From positions 3,348,001 to 3,412,000 of the forward strand of contig NC_057373.1 of assembly GCF_016906535.1 (NCBI RefSeq): a DNA stretch of 64,000 nucleotides, written 5' to 3'. Shown here in pieces: positions 11,789-24,304 of this stretch; the first letter of the stretch is position 1, and each line of letters opens with the position of its first letter. The notes beneath the pieces were generated by a model, which saw only the letters and a list, made by a program, of their open reading frames with translations, made no database searches and had not been told where the DNA came from. A program made the position numbers and the translations under genes. This DNA is from Rhizoctonia solani. Lineage: Eukaryota > Basidiomycota > Agaricomycetes > Cantharellales > Ceratobasidiaceae.

Positions 11789-13834
11789 TTATCCCATAAT
11801 TCGTTTACGAATAAGATCCCCAGCACGTCTTCTTTCCTCTGCAGCCCCTCCCTCCCCGCTCAAAACAGACTGGTTTTCGATTGCCCTAAGACATATAAAT
11901 CAGCTTTTCGTCATGACTTCCGTAACATGGCTACTAACCGTCGACTCAAGTATGGCATAACCTAATAACTAGCGATTAGCGAACGACATTTATAACCTCC
12001 AGTAGGTCACCTACCTCAGCTAGTGCACCGTAAGGAAGGTATCTGCCCATGACATGATCAATTGGCAAATTCAGTACGTTTGGTATCAAATGACCTACTT
12101 GAAAGCCATCGGAGATTCAGATTTGAAGACGCTCGCAATCCAGTTGGTGAGTTCATCACGCATACCTACAAAAGTTGGTGCATATAGTCAGCTATTGGGC
12201 TCGATTTGCTTAAGCCTCGGAACAACATACCATAAAGTTGTCCAAAGCACACCATGTCTTCAACTCCAGTTTTGACTTCTGCCAATCCTTCTTCGTTCTT
12301 GTGAGCAAGCCCAGAAGATACCATGCAATCCAAAACCTTTTGGCACGACTGTTTGTTGTGTGTCCCAAAGAGCATACCCAATCTTGGTTGCTGAGGGCGA
12401 CGAGGGTCAAGAGAGGAGGCGGTATGACGGATCAATAACTCGGCTGCTTCATCAAAGCAGCGATCCGTTTCCTCTTTACGAAGCCATACAGCGGGATAAG
12501 GCTCAACGTTTATATCTGACTTGGACTCAGCCATTCTCCTTTCATGATACGCAATCTCTTGCCCGTGGTAAGCACCCCTGACTAGCTTGACACCCAAAGA
12601 ATATCCGTGTCTCTTTGCATCTTCCATAGCGCGAGAAAGATGCAAAGGTGTCCTGTTAATCGGCGAAATCGCTCAGCGCCAGCCGTTGACACTGGACTTG
12701 CACTAACCTTCGAAGATATGCCTGATAGGTCCCATAAACCACTGGCTGTCCATTTTGGATCTTGGACTCGCTCCCAGCATTTGGTTGGTTGAATTCACGA
12801 CTCAGAGCAGTCACGAAGGCGTCAATACCTGGTTGGTACCACGAGTGCTCTGCGTCCACTGTGATCTGGGTATTGTAAGCGACATTTACATTACAACTGA
12901 AACTGAAACTGGACTGTTACTTACTCGAACTCCGCGTTTCTTCGCCTGGGCGCAAATCTGCCTCAAACTTTGATACAGCTCATGGAGTGCTGTGATATCC
13001 TCGCTACTCAGCCCCTTAACAGGAAGGCTACCTTGACCTTTGCTGAAAAACGCAACATCTGTAACATCAGGTGTTCCTGGGTAGGGCACATTTGATTTAG
13101 GCCTTGAAGCTAACAAAAAGGTTGACAGTCGTTTGAGAGAGTCAGGAGAAGGTAATAATGCCGTCTATTAACCGTTAATTTTGACACACTCTTAGATATG
13201 GCATAAAACATACCAATTTAACGGCGACCCAGGTCTTTCTCCCGCCTGATTGAGTGTCCTCAAAGTCCCCGGCGAAGTTGACACTGGAGAGAATTTCTTG
13301 GACGTTTTTCTCCCACTGAGCCCCTTTGACGTCACCATCGGCCTCGACACTATAGACCAACAAGGTTCCCATGTTTTGCTGGCGCAATGACGTTATGAGT
13401 GGTAATGTGTCCGGGAGTGAATCGCCTCCTACAAACTATAAACAAGGTCAAATAAATTCGCACTATATTGAATGAGGCTAGCGAACCTGGGCAAAGAAAG
13501 TGCGTCGAACAACAGCCTCGCTCAACTCCCGGAGTCCAGGGATATTTGAACAGGTCTTGAGTATCGAAGGCGAATTGTTCACCAGAGGTGGAACAGAACA
13601 TAGCGAGTAGACTAGGTAGCTACGAGCGAGAGAACTTAAGGTGGTGGCACCGGGAGGGGCGGTGTTACTGTCTGCGTATATTGTCATGCCAGCTACCCCG
13701 AGCCCTGCAGCACTCGCACCCAATCCCAAAGCGAGCCGGGAGCTCCTTAAGGGATTTGGCGTGGTGTGTAACTGACGGGCTGAATGACCTAGGTAGCCCA
13801 TACGTGGAGCTCGACGAGTACACGTGCGGAGCAT
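11789..13834 (-). CDS. PUT1: Proline dehydrogenase, mitochondrial (tandem copy 2)
   Basis: Paralogue of the neighbouring gene, in the same orientation 279 bp upstream of it. MLRTCTRRAPRMGYLGHSAR at 13834 is a basic mitochondrial presequence. The blocks YLVYSLCSVPPLVN, VVRRTFFAQ, GGDSLPDTLPLI, DAEHSWYQPGIDAF, GVKLVRGAYHGQEIAYHER, LGMLFGTHN, CFGQLYG and YLSRR plus AIENQSVLSGEGGA follow in order and end with LIRKRIMG and a stop at 11789. It keeps the YHER segment after the GAY motif, which copy 1 has lost, so copy 2 is probably closer to the ancestral form. Proline is oxidised to pyrroline-5-carboxylate with electrons passed to FAD and the respiratory chain. Introns are short and conserved in position with copy 1, as expected for a genomic tandem duplication. 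Confidence 0.92.
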
Positions 13835-14671
13835 TGTTGTAGCTGATGGATGCGAGGAGATGTTGGAACCTAGCCCGAGACATCTGACGTTAAATACTGT
13901 AGTTTGCAGACACCGGAGCTCGCAAAGGGTTGATCATGTGGGCGTCGAGGCCCTAAAGTCTAAAATCCAATTGACCTTCGACATGTATGATAAGATAAAG
14001 AATTGCCGAGCTTGTAATTCCATTTATGGAAAGCAATACGAATACCTGTGGGACGATTCAGGCCTCCGGATAAAAGTTTGTAGCAAAATTTTATAGAGTA
14101 TAAAGATGATTTTGCAGCATTTCATCTGCCCTAATGATTGTTGAACACGCACTTAGCTCCGCTGCCTCACGTGATAAACGTCCTTTTGGAAGTCAACTTA
14201 GGTTATGACAGGATTGTATCAGCAACATTACCACTGATTGGGTCATAAGAAAACCATTGAATCACGAAAAAAGCCCATTTGATATCAACCGTTTATACCT
14301 TTGATAGTCTATATGTTTCAACCCCATCCAGTATATGTACAATGGCTGACACTGAGAGCCAAAGACAAGAGTTAAATGAAACTATTGCCAATTCCTAATC
14401 CCGACTGCCCGACACACCGGCGTTTCGCTTCGGGACACTAACTCTAATCAATGTGCCCTTCTATTTATGTACTTGCTTTGCCAAGACTTCGAGGAAGACA
14501 CTAAACATAATTATATATCACAACACCACGATTTCCTATAAGCATGCATGTGCAAGCACTCTACGTATGTCTAATATCGAATCTGGCAGTTTTCGTGAGG
14601 TGGTAGATCATTCTAATGGTCCAAAATGCACATATCAAATAATGCTAAAACAGTGCTCAGACATTCATTCT
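13835..14671. other. Intergenic stretch, nothing seen
   Basis: About 840 bp between the start of the second proline dehydrogenase and the end of the dioxygenase gene. It is AT-rich with short random open frames only. It should hold the promoter of the proline dehydrogenase and the 3' region of the dioxygenase. Confidence 0.5.
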
Positions 14672-15661
14672 TCATTCCACAAATGCAAGAGACTCCTCCA
14701 TACATGCCTCGAACATGAGGTCCGTCCGCACCGTGATTTTTGTTCCCTCTTCAACGTCCTCACCACTATGTATTAATCCATGCTGTTCAAAAATCAGCGC
14801 CCTTCCTATCCTTGGCTCTACATCTAAAAACTTTTGCAATGGCATTCCCGGTTGAGCCTTGCGTCTCTCAGGTCCATTTATATTCCCCATCTTCCAAAAC
14901 CGAGTAGCACCGCCTTTTAGCTCTTTGGCAGATCCATTGAGATAAAGTTGTAAAGTATAATAGGATATTCGCTTCTTATCTGGTGTAGAGTATGTACCGT
15001 CACAATGTTTGCGGAAGAATTGGCCTTTGATAGAATAGAAGCTGAATCATTAATTAGGACATATATGCCAAAGTTGCTCACCAGGTCTGTATTTCAAGAA
15101 CCTTAGCCTTTTGTTCAGTCCTACCAACCGAGCTGGAGGATCTGTGAGTTGTTCGCAGGTGTTTCTGTGCAATGAAGAGTGGTCCATATGTTCAATATCC
15201 TTCAGATAAGGCTTCAGCTTTTCAAATATTTCGCTGGCTAGTCCTTCATTGTCGTACAAAATACGGCTCGAGTGACGGTAAGAGGAATCTACCATCTAAA
15301 AACTGAAGTACTTTAGTGATTTGCTTTTTATTTCCGCGCCGAGCACAGACCTGCGCATTGCCCGCAACAATTCCGACACCCGCTATTTCCCACTGTTTTT
15401 CGGACTCCACCTTTGCAACATACTGAGCACAATCCTCTGGAGTAAATAGGTTGTCGATGATCATTGCGAACCTATTTGAATTGTATCATTTACACAGGTC
15501 AGGCCATATAGCATGAGCCTATACTTATGCTTATATTCTGGCAGGCCTAACTTGACGAAATCGAGGCGGTTTGCTACGACAGGGAGTGGTGCATCTGGGC
15601 TATCAGAGCTACGTCCCAGAGGTACGATTGAATTTTCGTTTTTAATGAGGCTCGGATCCAT
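14672..15661 (-). CDS. 2-oxoglutarate/Fe(II) dioxygenase, prolyl-4-hydroxylase type
   Basis: The start is MDPSLIKNENSIVPLG (15661). The next exon carries MIIDNLFTPEDCAQYVAKVE, typical of the entry to the P4Hc fold. An intron (GTCTGT to TTTTTAG) joins AGNAQ to MVDSSYRHSSRIL. The iron ligands are visible as His and Asp in FRKHCDGTY and the distal His in LIFEQHGLIHSGEDV. The 2-oxoglutarate-binding Arg is in TVRTDLMF. The protein ends ACMEESLAFVE at 14672. No signal peptide is seen, so it is probably cytosolic or nuclear rather than an ER collagen-type hydroxylase. The enzyme would couple oxidative decarboxylation of 2-oxoglutarate to hydroxylation of an unknown substrate. The position next to proline catabolism genes is suggestive but gives no proof of a link. 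Confidence 0.82.
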
Positions 15662-16282
15662 ATAACGAATCTGGGGAATCGATGTTCTCCCTGTGAATCT
15701 AGCTGGTTGTACTATAGTACACTACATAATTATAATCTCACGTACCACAACTGCAAGGTAGAGACCACTGTGACTGAATTGAAATAATATTTCGGGATCG
15801 TTAACTAACTGGCTGTTTTGAACGACGTCGTTGCGGACTATGAAGTGTTGTTTGCAGATTGTTAGCACGCAGTAGATTCAGAAAGCTTATGAGGCAAAAC
15901 AAACTACAGTAATTATGTCATCTTGTCATGACGCACCCAAATGAGCGCCAGCGACGAGCTATTTGATCCGAGCAGGCACGGCCGTATATGGGCTAACAAG
16001 CATTAAAAAATGGCTATACTCAAAACCACGCTACAATGCATCATGGCAGCATGTAGCGGTGCTAGTATTATCGGCGAGAGCGAAAAGAGTACCTGCGAGA
16101 ATTGCTTTGGCGACACTAGCAACACAGCAGGGTGAACGAGGTGATAGTTGATGGAGTAATGCATCAAACGGGAGCTTGTTAATTAGAAACGGTTTATACA
16201 GTAAGTCTATGATGAGTATGGTGGATTTCTATGTCTAATGAATGATATTCCGGTCTATCTCCGAGCGCCCGGCCCAAGGTGT
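15662..16282. other. Intergenic stretch, nothing seen
   Basis: About 620 bp between the dioxygenase start and the oxalate decarboxylase stop. No open frame of convincing composition and no obvious repeat was seen. Confidence 0.45.
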
Positions 16283-18307
16283 CTACCATTCACCAGGTCC
16301 GACGATTACCGGCTTGACCTTCTGCAATTGTGAGATGGTCTCGTCAGATAGTTGCAAATGGGCCTGCATATGTTAATTTAACAGTTTGTTGTAGCGTATT
16401 CAGACTCTAACTTACCTTGACCATGTCAGGTGGAGTTAACGCAAGCCATTGGTTGAGACTAATATCTTCATAGACGTTAGTATTGAAGATCTCGAGGTAC
16501 TTCAGTGTTGTGTTTCCGATGTTCTCGACATAGTGACCGAACGAAGGCGGAACGTAACCTGAGATGTATGTGTGAGTTCGCTCAAATTCATCCTGCTTCC
16601 CAGTCCACGCACCGACGTCTCCAGCCTGGTAGTCAAAAGTGCGAGCATTACCAGAGGACGCAAACACGGTTACACGCGCACTCCCCTCCCTGTATTCAAA
16701 AGCATGTTTAATAACGAGTGAAGCGCTCATGTATACCAAGTTGGCTCACAGGAAATATGACCACTCAGGCTGAGTTGGGTGCCACTGTTGTGAGCAAATC
16801 GTGTTAAATTTCGAAGAGATTGATCTACTGCCATCTGCTTACGTGAAGCTCGCGAATACCCCCAGGGACGACAGTCACTTCGCCAAGAGCGATAGTTTGA
16901 GAGATGTTGAAGGTACGTGAGTCGACAATCTTAACAGTCCCTCCGGTGGTCTGAGACGTCGCACGACAGTCAGTCTCAGGGCATATAATTCCCAGGAATC
17001 AAATCTCACATTTGTTGCCGGTGCTTTGCTCGCTGCAAATGTGAACGGTAGAGGGGCAATACCAGCTGGGCTGGAGGGATTTGCTTCTGCCACGCTCTGT
17101 GTCGGAACCGCCGAAGGAAGCATCCACAACTGATGGTCAGGAATATGATCAAAAGCAGATGCATTGACTCGGAAATTCTTTGCAAGGACCTCTTTGGGTA
17201 CGTGCGCCATCCAGTCGGTGAGTAAGAAAGTAGAGTCCTCACTAAAGGACCCGTCGTCGAGGACCTAGAGTAGCTTTTCAGAAGAGTGTGAGATACACTT
17301 ATGCTGAAACTCACAAGTAGGAATTCACAGCCATCGGCCGTGTCGTTGAGACCTTGGATGGAGTGTGGAATTCCTCTAGGGAAATACCACAAGTCACCAG
17401 GATACTGGGCGCGAAGCGGTCAGTTGTTGCTCTGGGAGTACAAGTCTTTGGATACTATGCTTACCACATCGGCAAGGTAGTTTCGGCCAAGTTGATCAAC
17501 TGCATTCACGCGACAACTTCCCTATAGTAACATCAGACTCATTGAAACTCCCTTTGTAATGTATGAAGGCTTACGGCCATTGTGTATCCCCACTGAGTAA
17601 AAGACAAAGAGTCAGTAAGCTTCCTAGAACATTGTATGCAGCTTACACACCTCAGCTGTCAAATGCCAGTGCATCTCTCTTTGGCCAACATTAGGAACGC
17701 GTTCAAACTAGACCAAATAGGGCCCTCACCGAATACCACCGGCATTGAGACGCATGTTTACACCTGCCATCGTCGTCGCAATCGGCATGTCGTTTTCTTG
17801 ACGTCCCCCATGGTAATCAGTCGGTGTCGCAATAATTTAATATATTCACTTACCATTTTGCTGTCTCGCCCAACCTCCGTCCTGCACTCTGTTGTGAGAC
17901 AAGCTAAATGACCATTTTACGTTTTCGCTAGGGTGTCTCATAAAATTAGCGCATATATTTGTATGATGTGTATCAGGCACTTACACTGAACCAGAATCAG
18001 TAGTGGGAGGTGCCATAAAGTCCGGACTCTCGCGTTCCAGAGGGACGTTCTGTGGACCCAAGATGTTTGCACCCGTCGACCCAATGATGGGCTCTGGAGT
18101 ACCGCTCTGGTACTGGTTCCATGACGAGTCGTTTAGATCATCGGAGGCATATGCGACGGTGGGGCTTGGAACAGCTGCCGTAGCTGGAGTCGAACTAGGA
18201 ATAGTTGATACTGAGGTAGATGTAGAAGAGACAATCGCAGTACTGGCAGTACCCGCCGGAGCTGCCGAGGCATAAGTGGCAAGAGCGAGAAGGGAGATGA
18301 ACCACAT
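16283..18307 (-). CDS. Secreted bicupin oxalate decarboxylase
   Basis: Manganese bicupin that converts oxalate to formate and CO2, usually secreted or wall-bound in fungi. [19 protein letters not shown] (18307) is a signal peptide, followed by a Ser/Thr/Ala-rich linker and [16 protein letters not shown]. Cupin 1 shows [18 protein letters not shown], made by joining exons at about 17640-17570, then [18 protein letters not shown] spacer includes [15 protein letters not shown]. Cupin 2 shows [19 protein letters not shown], also split by a short intron after ELH, followed by [13 protein letters not shown] and [20 protein letters not shown]. It ends [13 protein letters not shown] at 16283. Both HxH...E...H metal sites appear intact. 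Many small introns are present. The gene lies next to a 3.4 kb upstream gap, so its promoter could be long. Confidence 0.92.
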
Positions 18308-21300
18308 AGTGAAGTATAAGAGTGTTTAGGGTAGTAAAGTAACTGTCGTGATTAGCTGGGAGTGTGTGATGAGCAGTAGAGTCGATCTGTGTGTTGGTTT
18401 TATAGTCTTTCCTTGTTTTTGCTGTGACATACATTTTAGTAGGCGAAACAAGCTTACCATGAACCGAAGTTACAAGCTGGATCCGTCCTCTGCAGACTGT
18501 CCATAGCTGCATGTAATCAGAGACAAAACAATATGCCTGCCTAATCAAGCGAAGGGAAACACGTCAATCGGATCGAACGATATGCGGCTCCTAAAATAGA
18601 CCCGTATGCCGGCGGTGACATCCAAGGCTGTGTACATGGCGTGAACTGTGGTGTTTCACGCAAAATATCGAGGACTCACTTTCCCAGTTTTGAACAATTA
18701 TTATAACGCTCTTTGAGATGGAATCTTTACTATAAGCTTAAATTTGGCCTTTGATCAATTGATGAACCATGATGAATCACATATGCGCGGTACAAGACAT
18801 CCGTGAGTAGCTATTTATAGCTCTGATTGCCTATCAAGATCCCCATGAAGTTAGCAGAGCAGTAATCATGTTGTGTCCAATCGCAAAAGGCCGTTCAGCG
18901 TTGGTATGCCATGACAATTGGTGCGGGCGAGGCAATCGAGACATGGCCGAGAATATAGAAGCATGCCGCTGAGCACAAAGTTCCTCAAGCAATATCGTGT
19001 ATAATATGGAGAAACAGGCGCTAGAACCTAGCGACGACATGTACTTCAAGGATCAAGCATAAACCCCTTGTTAAGTCATCAGGTGGGTTTCTGACATTGG
19101 GTATGTACATATTGTGAACAAGTCACCTCCAAAACCCTGCTTCTCTAATCAACGATATTGGACCTACTACTAGCGTGAAATTTTTCTTACCCGCTGCAAT
19201 ATCGCATGGGTGCACGGAATTCAATACATCAGGGCACATATGCATGTCTATTTCCCAAAAGAAAATCGAGGGATTGCTCCAGTCATTCAATGGGATTCCT
19301 CGCGCGCAATGAATAGAATTTTAGATCCTGTATACGTGTAAAATTGGCGAGCTTGCACATTATAAAACATGATTTATGGGATGGTGGGTCGTATAGGCTT
19401 GATCATAAAAATCCAATGTATATACTCGCGTGGGTCTACACTGAGGTCTGAGAGGCATTGACCCAACTATCACCAACATATGAATCTTTGTAATATACAC
19501 ACTACGCTTACAAAGAAGCTATTGCCGGATCTCCCTGAAGACCAAGTTTGCCTCACAAACCAAACCCGATCCATTCTCGATCTTCCATCCCCATTGACAG
19601 AGCAACACAACATGTACATCCCCCTCCCTCTCCAATCTTACACATACGTCATCCCCAGCATCCACGCGATCCCATCGACGCATATATGTAATCCAGAAGC
19701 ATCGGGGGGATGTTGCCAAGAGGAGAGTACACCCGTCCACATCGCATCAACCATGTAACACAAGATTCACATGATACTTGTCTACTCTGAAGATCTGCGA
19801 TAAAGATGCTATACGCATATACCCATACGAATGCTATATTTGGCATATGACCACGCACCACAATTTGGGGGGGGGGTTGTCCACGGTCCCAAAATGAAGA
19901 TGCGATTCGGATTGAAATACAGCACACAAAAGGCCGCCTCCTTCCGACCGACGTTGTCAGCCAATTACGCCCTGGATCGCTTACCGCATACATCCATATA
20001 CTGACCAAGTTATCAGCCTTTACATTGGCTCAAAACTTGCGTTGGTATGAGATTTTTCTTCAACTGACTATATAATGTAAACGCGAGAGATACAGAAAGA
20101 AAATGCTTATCTATTCTCTCTCACGCCAAGACCCAAGATATTGCCTCTGGTGATAACCAGCTATCTATCGCTTCACCATGCATACAGCCAAGCGCCCGAC
20201 CTCGATTGATCAAGATCATCATCGACCTATTATTCCACATCAGCCCCACCAAAAAAAACCCTCACGTAACACATCTCGTTATATACCCGTACAACAACGT
20301 TATCCCCCAACGTCACCTATAATTGGAACCACAAACTTATCATGGAACCAGTATCACTTGGCAAGTACCCTTTCTTTTACTTTAATTTCTTGTCATCGAG
20401 CACCAAGCACAACCCCCCTCCCCTCCTTTTCCGGCCATCTAATACAATACAATACAGTCACTTCGCCAAGCCAATCGAAACTCATTTGTACCTGAGCCTA
20501 ACCCGATCCAAGGAACACGCACCAACAACCGTGACTATGCAAACCCATATATATATAACATGTATATATTCAGCTCCTCCCTCTCCATTTTTACCCAATC
20601 CAGCACTCTAGACCTAGATATATTTTCTCGCGGCCCCCCCCCCCCCAAAAAAAAAGCCCATGGCCAGAGCTCGTGTGATCCTTGCTCAAAGAAACATCTC
20701 ACCACGACTTGCAGCGGTGGTCCTGTTTCGCACATGTACTAGACTCGCAGGATGGTAGCTAAAGAGTGGCGGTGGCGGTGGTGTAGTAGTACACTCGATA
20801 TCATATTCAAAATTCCGAACCAACAAGAAACAGAAAACCAAAAACCGGTACCTCGTCCCGTCCCCGTCCCCGTCCCCGTCCAAAACCAAAAACCAGGCAA
20901 TTGCCAAGGTAAAGTAAAGCAATGAAAAGGGGTGAGAGGGGGTGAGGGGGCCAGCGTCAGTTATTTACATCACGCGCGTTCAATCTCGACAACTGGAAGA
21001 AAAGCAAAAAAAAAAGCAAGAAAAAGCGTCGAGAGAAAGGCGGTGAAGAAACTAGGACGAGAGGTACATGAATATCGCGCAAGAGTAAAAGAAACCACAC
21101 ACAGAGAAAAAGGAAAAAAGGAAAAGAAAACACACAGAGGGGAAACTTAACGAAAGAAAAACACAGAAAAAAAAGTTAAAGAAAGAACAGGTACTTGAAT
21201 GTCAAAGGGTCCATGGGGGATGTGTAGCTAGTATGAGAGGGGGTATGATTGAGTTGGGTTTAAGGTTTAAGAGGGGGATGCGAGGGTACAGATTGGATTG

Positions 21301-21682
21301 ATTTTTGGGCCATGGTCATGGTAACCGAGTCGCGCGCGACCAAGTGATGGGTAGCGCACGAAAAGGAAAAGAAACCGCGACAAGACCATGTTTTTTTAGG
21401 TTTTACACAAAAAAGGAGGTATGCATGTAACGGATGTATATAAAACTTGATGCGAGACTACGGTCAAAAAAAGAAGTAAGGGGAAGGAAAGAAAGAGTAG
21501 AGATAGCGAGTGAGAGAATGAGCGTGCTGAGCGTCCGTTGCGCAAATGAGCAGAGAGTGACAAGGAGAGAGAACGGTGCAGATGGATACGAGGGCGCTAG
21601 ACCTGAACAGGGGGACTATGCGAAAAAGTGCGTGCTAGCGCAAGAGTCAGTAAACAACCCCAGTGTAAATCAAACGCAAGAC
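18308..21682. other. 3.4 kb gene-free stretch with simple repeats
   Basis: No convincing gene on either strand. From 18.3 to 19.5 kb it is ordinary AT-rich intergenic DNA. From about 19.8 kb there are homopolymers (G9 at about 19865, a long C run followed by A9 at about 20634-20655). A CCCGT-type tandem run lies at about 20855-20881. Long purine-rich, A/G-biased tracts cover about 20990-21200. The open frames listed here are Ser/Pro/Thr-rich by-products of composition. It probably holds the oxalate decarboxylase promoter and the 3' region of the Bni4-like gene. Confidence 0.5.
20855..20881. repeat. CCCGT-type short tandem repeat
   Basis: A run of imperfect GTCCCC/CCCGT units (cctcgtcccgtccccgtccc region), next to a C-run and A-run 200 bp away. 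A simple-sequence repeat with no gene around it. Confidence 0.7.
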
Positions 21683-24100
21683 TCACTGTATTCGAGAGCT
21701 AGCGTGGACCTCCATTTCCTCCATCTTGTACGAATTCAACTCTTCCTTGATCCTCTGCGCAAGGGCAGGCGTCAAACGGTTGCAGGTAGCAGGCTCGCTC
21801 CTCCGGTCATAGGTGCTCGGGGCAAAAGTGTCGTACACGGACAGATTGGTCGCAAACGTGAGTCGTCGTCGGCCCGGGGCGGTGGCGCTCCGCTGGGCCA
21901 TGGTCGGGGTGTTGCCGATCGAGGACAGGACGGGTGCAGACGAGTTCAAGGCCGGGTGGGTGTAGGTGAACGAACCCTTGTCGGACGAGATCTTGTTCTC
22001 GGTGAGCGAGAGCGAAGGGGTGGTAAATTCTCCAAAATCGGCGCTAAAGGTGGACTTGACCGTCTCATGCGGAGAGCTCGAGCGGTGCAGGCCGTCGATG
22101 TGGTCGGGGTCGGGAGAGGGGATGCGGGCCAGGGGGCCAGGCTGGGAACTCGGGTTGGTTTCCGAGTTGGAGCGCTGGCGGAGAGAGGTCGAGTTTTCCT
22201 TGTCGAGATATTGCTCTTGGTTGAAATTAGAGGCATCTGCAAAGTCGTCAGTATAGCTCAAGTAAGAAAACGGGGGACGCACTCCTAAGAATACCCTTGA
22301 CAGGCTTTCTCGTGCGCTCGACGGATCGACGGATGCCGACTGCCCAGACTTCATCGTCGGCCTCGGGCTCGGTGATCCGGGTCTGCTCGAGCCGGACGGT
22401 AATGTCCTCGTCGTCGAATCCGCCGTGCATATTGGCAACATGGTCAAGCTCTTCGCTCCCGTCCTCGTCTTCTTCGTCGAGACGGTTGGCCTCGGCGGCT
22501 GCAGCGGCATCCGCAGCGGCCTGTGCCTCTTGCTTTGCACGCTCGGCAGCCTGGGCATTGCTCTTGAGGGTGTGCTGGCGAGCGAGCTTGGCGGCGGGGG
22601 AGAGACCGGTCATATCGTCCATGGTGCTCGTCCCGACAACGCTCGGACCGGGTACGCGGTCGACTTCGACGGTGGCGTGGGTGACGCTGGCTTCCGAGAC
22701 CTCGGCCTTGTGACCCTTTTCCTTCTTGTCCTTGAAGAGACCGGTGAGGCCAGCGAGCGAGTTGCGGCGGGCGAGCTTGCCCATAGAGCCGAGCTTGCGG
22801 ATCATGACCGAGGCAGAGCTGACGGTGGACTGGAGGGAGATGTTATCGGTGGATGCGTTCAACTTGCGGTTAAAGAGGCTCCTGCTCGGTTTTTTCGACG
22901 CGGTGGTGCGGATGGACTCTGCGGCGCCAGGCGAGTCGAGTGGGGCGCCATCTTGCTGCTGCTGTTGCTGCTTTTGGAGGGCGGCATTGGCCTTGTTGGC
23001 TTTTTCAATGGCCTTGCGACGCGAGCCGAGTTTTTCCTTGCCCTCTTCGGCCTCGTCGAGGGTCTGGATGGCGCTAAAGGAGAGTGCACGGCGGAGACGG
23101 CCCTTGAGACCGTTGGTCTTGGGGAGTGCGGCATGGGGAGCCTCGAGGGCGCTGTCGTCGCGGGAAAGGCGCTTAGTAGGGTCGGCGGCAAACTGCTGGG
23201 ACTGGGAGAGCGGCGAGGGCTTGGCGGTGCGCATGGTCGGATTGGCGGCGGTGGGTGAGCCGGCGGGGGACACGGGCGACGCAGTGGTCTGGCGCGCAGG
23301 CGGGGTGACAGAGCGCTCGGGGGCGACCGAGGACCCCGCGGACTGGTTCCGGCCATGGCGCGGGGCGGTGGGAGCGGGATTGGGATTGGCATTCGGGGCA
23401 CGGGGGTTGCTCGCTGTGCGCTGGCGCCCCGACCCAGAGCCATTGGAATGGAGCGACGACGCCGATCCATTGTTCTCGCGCGCATACGGCCTCTGTGGCT
23501 GTGGATACCCCCCATGGCCAGTATACTGCTGTTGCTGCGGCTGCGGCTGGAACGGATGCTCGCGCGGCTGGCCTGGAGCTGGCGGCTGTGCCTGCCCCGG
23601 CCCCGGTCGTCGGTACGGATGGAACCCCTGTGGTCCGCACCCGCCGCTCGCCCAACAGATCCATAGTGCATCGGCCCAGGCGGTGGTGTTCCCGACTGCT
23701 GGAATCCCATATGGGGCGGAATCATCTGCCCATACGTATAGTCTGGCCCGGACCCCGTGCGCGCACCCGGTGGGACCCCAGCCATCGCCTGCTGTTGTTG
23801 TTGCTGTTGTTGTTGTTGCTGCTGCTGCTGCTGGGAATTGAGCATCATCTGCTGGAACGCCCAGTGCGCAAACTGCTGCTGCTGTTGCTGGTCCGGGCTC
23901 TGTGCAAAGTAGCCCTGGGGATAGCCGGGCTGGGGATAGTAGTAGCCTTGTGGGTGGTGGTACGGAACGGCAACTGGCACCGGGTGGTGCGGAAACGGCT
24001 GTTGGGCATGCAATGGCTGGGCAGGCGACGTTGCCTTGCGCGTCGGTTTCGGCATCGTCGACGAGTCCATCTTCAGTCTTGTCGTCGTGGCCACTGCCAT
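21683..24100 (-). CDS. Bni4-like protein with PP1-docking C-terminus; apparent frameshift near 23650
   Basis: Large disordered protein. The N-terminus (MAVATTTRLKMDSSTMPKPT, 24100) is rich in Gln, Pro and Tyr, with a run of about 15 Gln at 23790-23835. Basic and Ser-rich middle regions follow, including KGRLRRALSFSAIQTLDEAE and ARRNSLAGLTGLFKDKKEK. A short intron (GTGCGT to TTTGCAG, about 22285-22233) joins KGILR to NASNFNQEQY. The C-terminus RRLTFATNLSVYDTF plus YDRRSEPATCNRLTPALAQ and EELNSYKMEEMEVH matches the end of yeast Bni4 and related fungal proteins. There an RVxF-type motif (here RLTF) docks protein phosphatase 1 for septum and bud-neck chitin deposition. Between HYGSVG and CGPQGFHPYRR (23640-23660) the reading frame changes without room for an intron. 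The frame after the change is open, Gln/Pro-rich and reaches the C-terminus, so a 1-base indel or sequencing error is likely. A GTGAGT donor overlaps the stop and may extend the end. Confidence 0.75.
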
Positions 24101-24304
24101 CTCTCTTAGCTCTCTCTCAGCACGTTGACAACCGAAAACATCACTCACTACAACCAACGTCGTGTTCAGAACTAGGTCCCTATTTCTGCAACAAACACTT
24201 GCAAATCACAGCAACCGTCGCCACCCTTTTCTGTCATCATTAATTGCAACTCGCTACATCTCTATCACTCCTAATAAATAATAGCCCCCCTTATCTCCGC
24301 CACG

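Noticed and set aside
20178..20611. Overlapping plus-strand frames in the gene-free stretch
   Set aside because: Ser/Pro/Thr/His-rich readings with no family, next to simple repeats; they look like composition effects.
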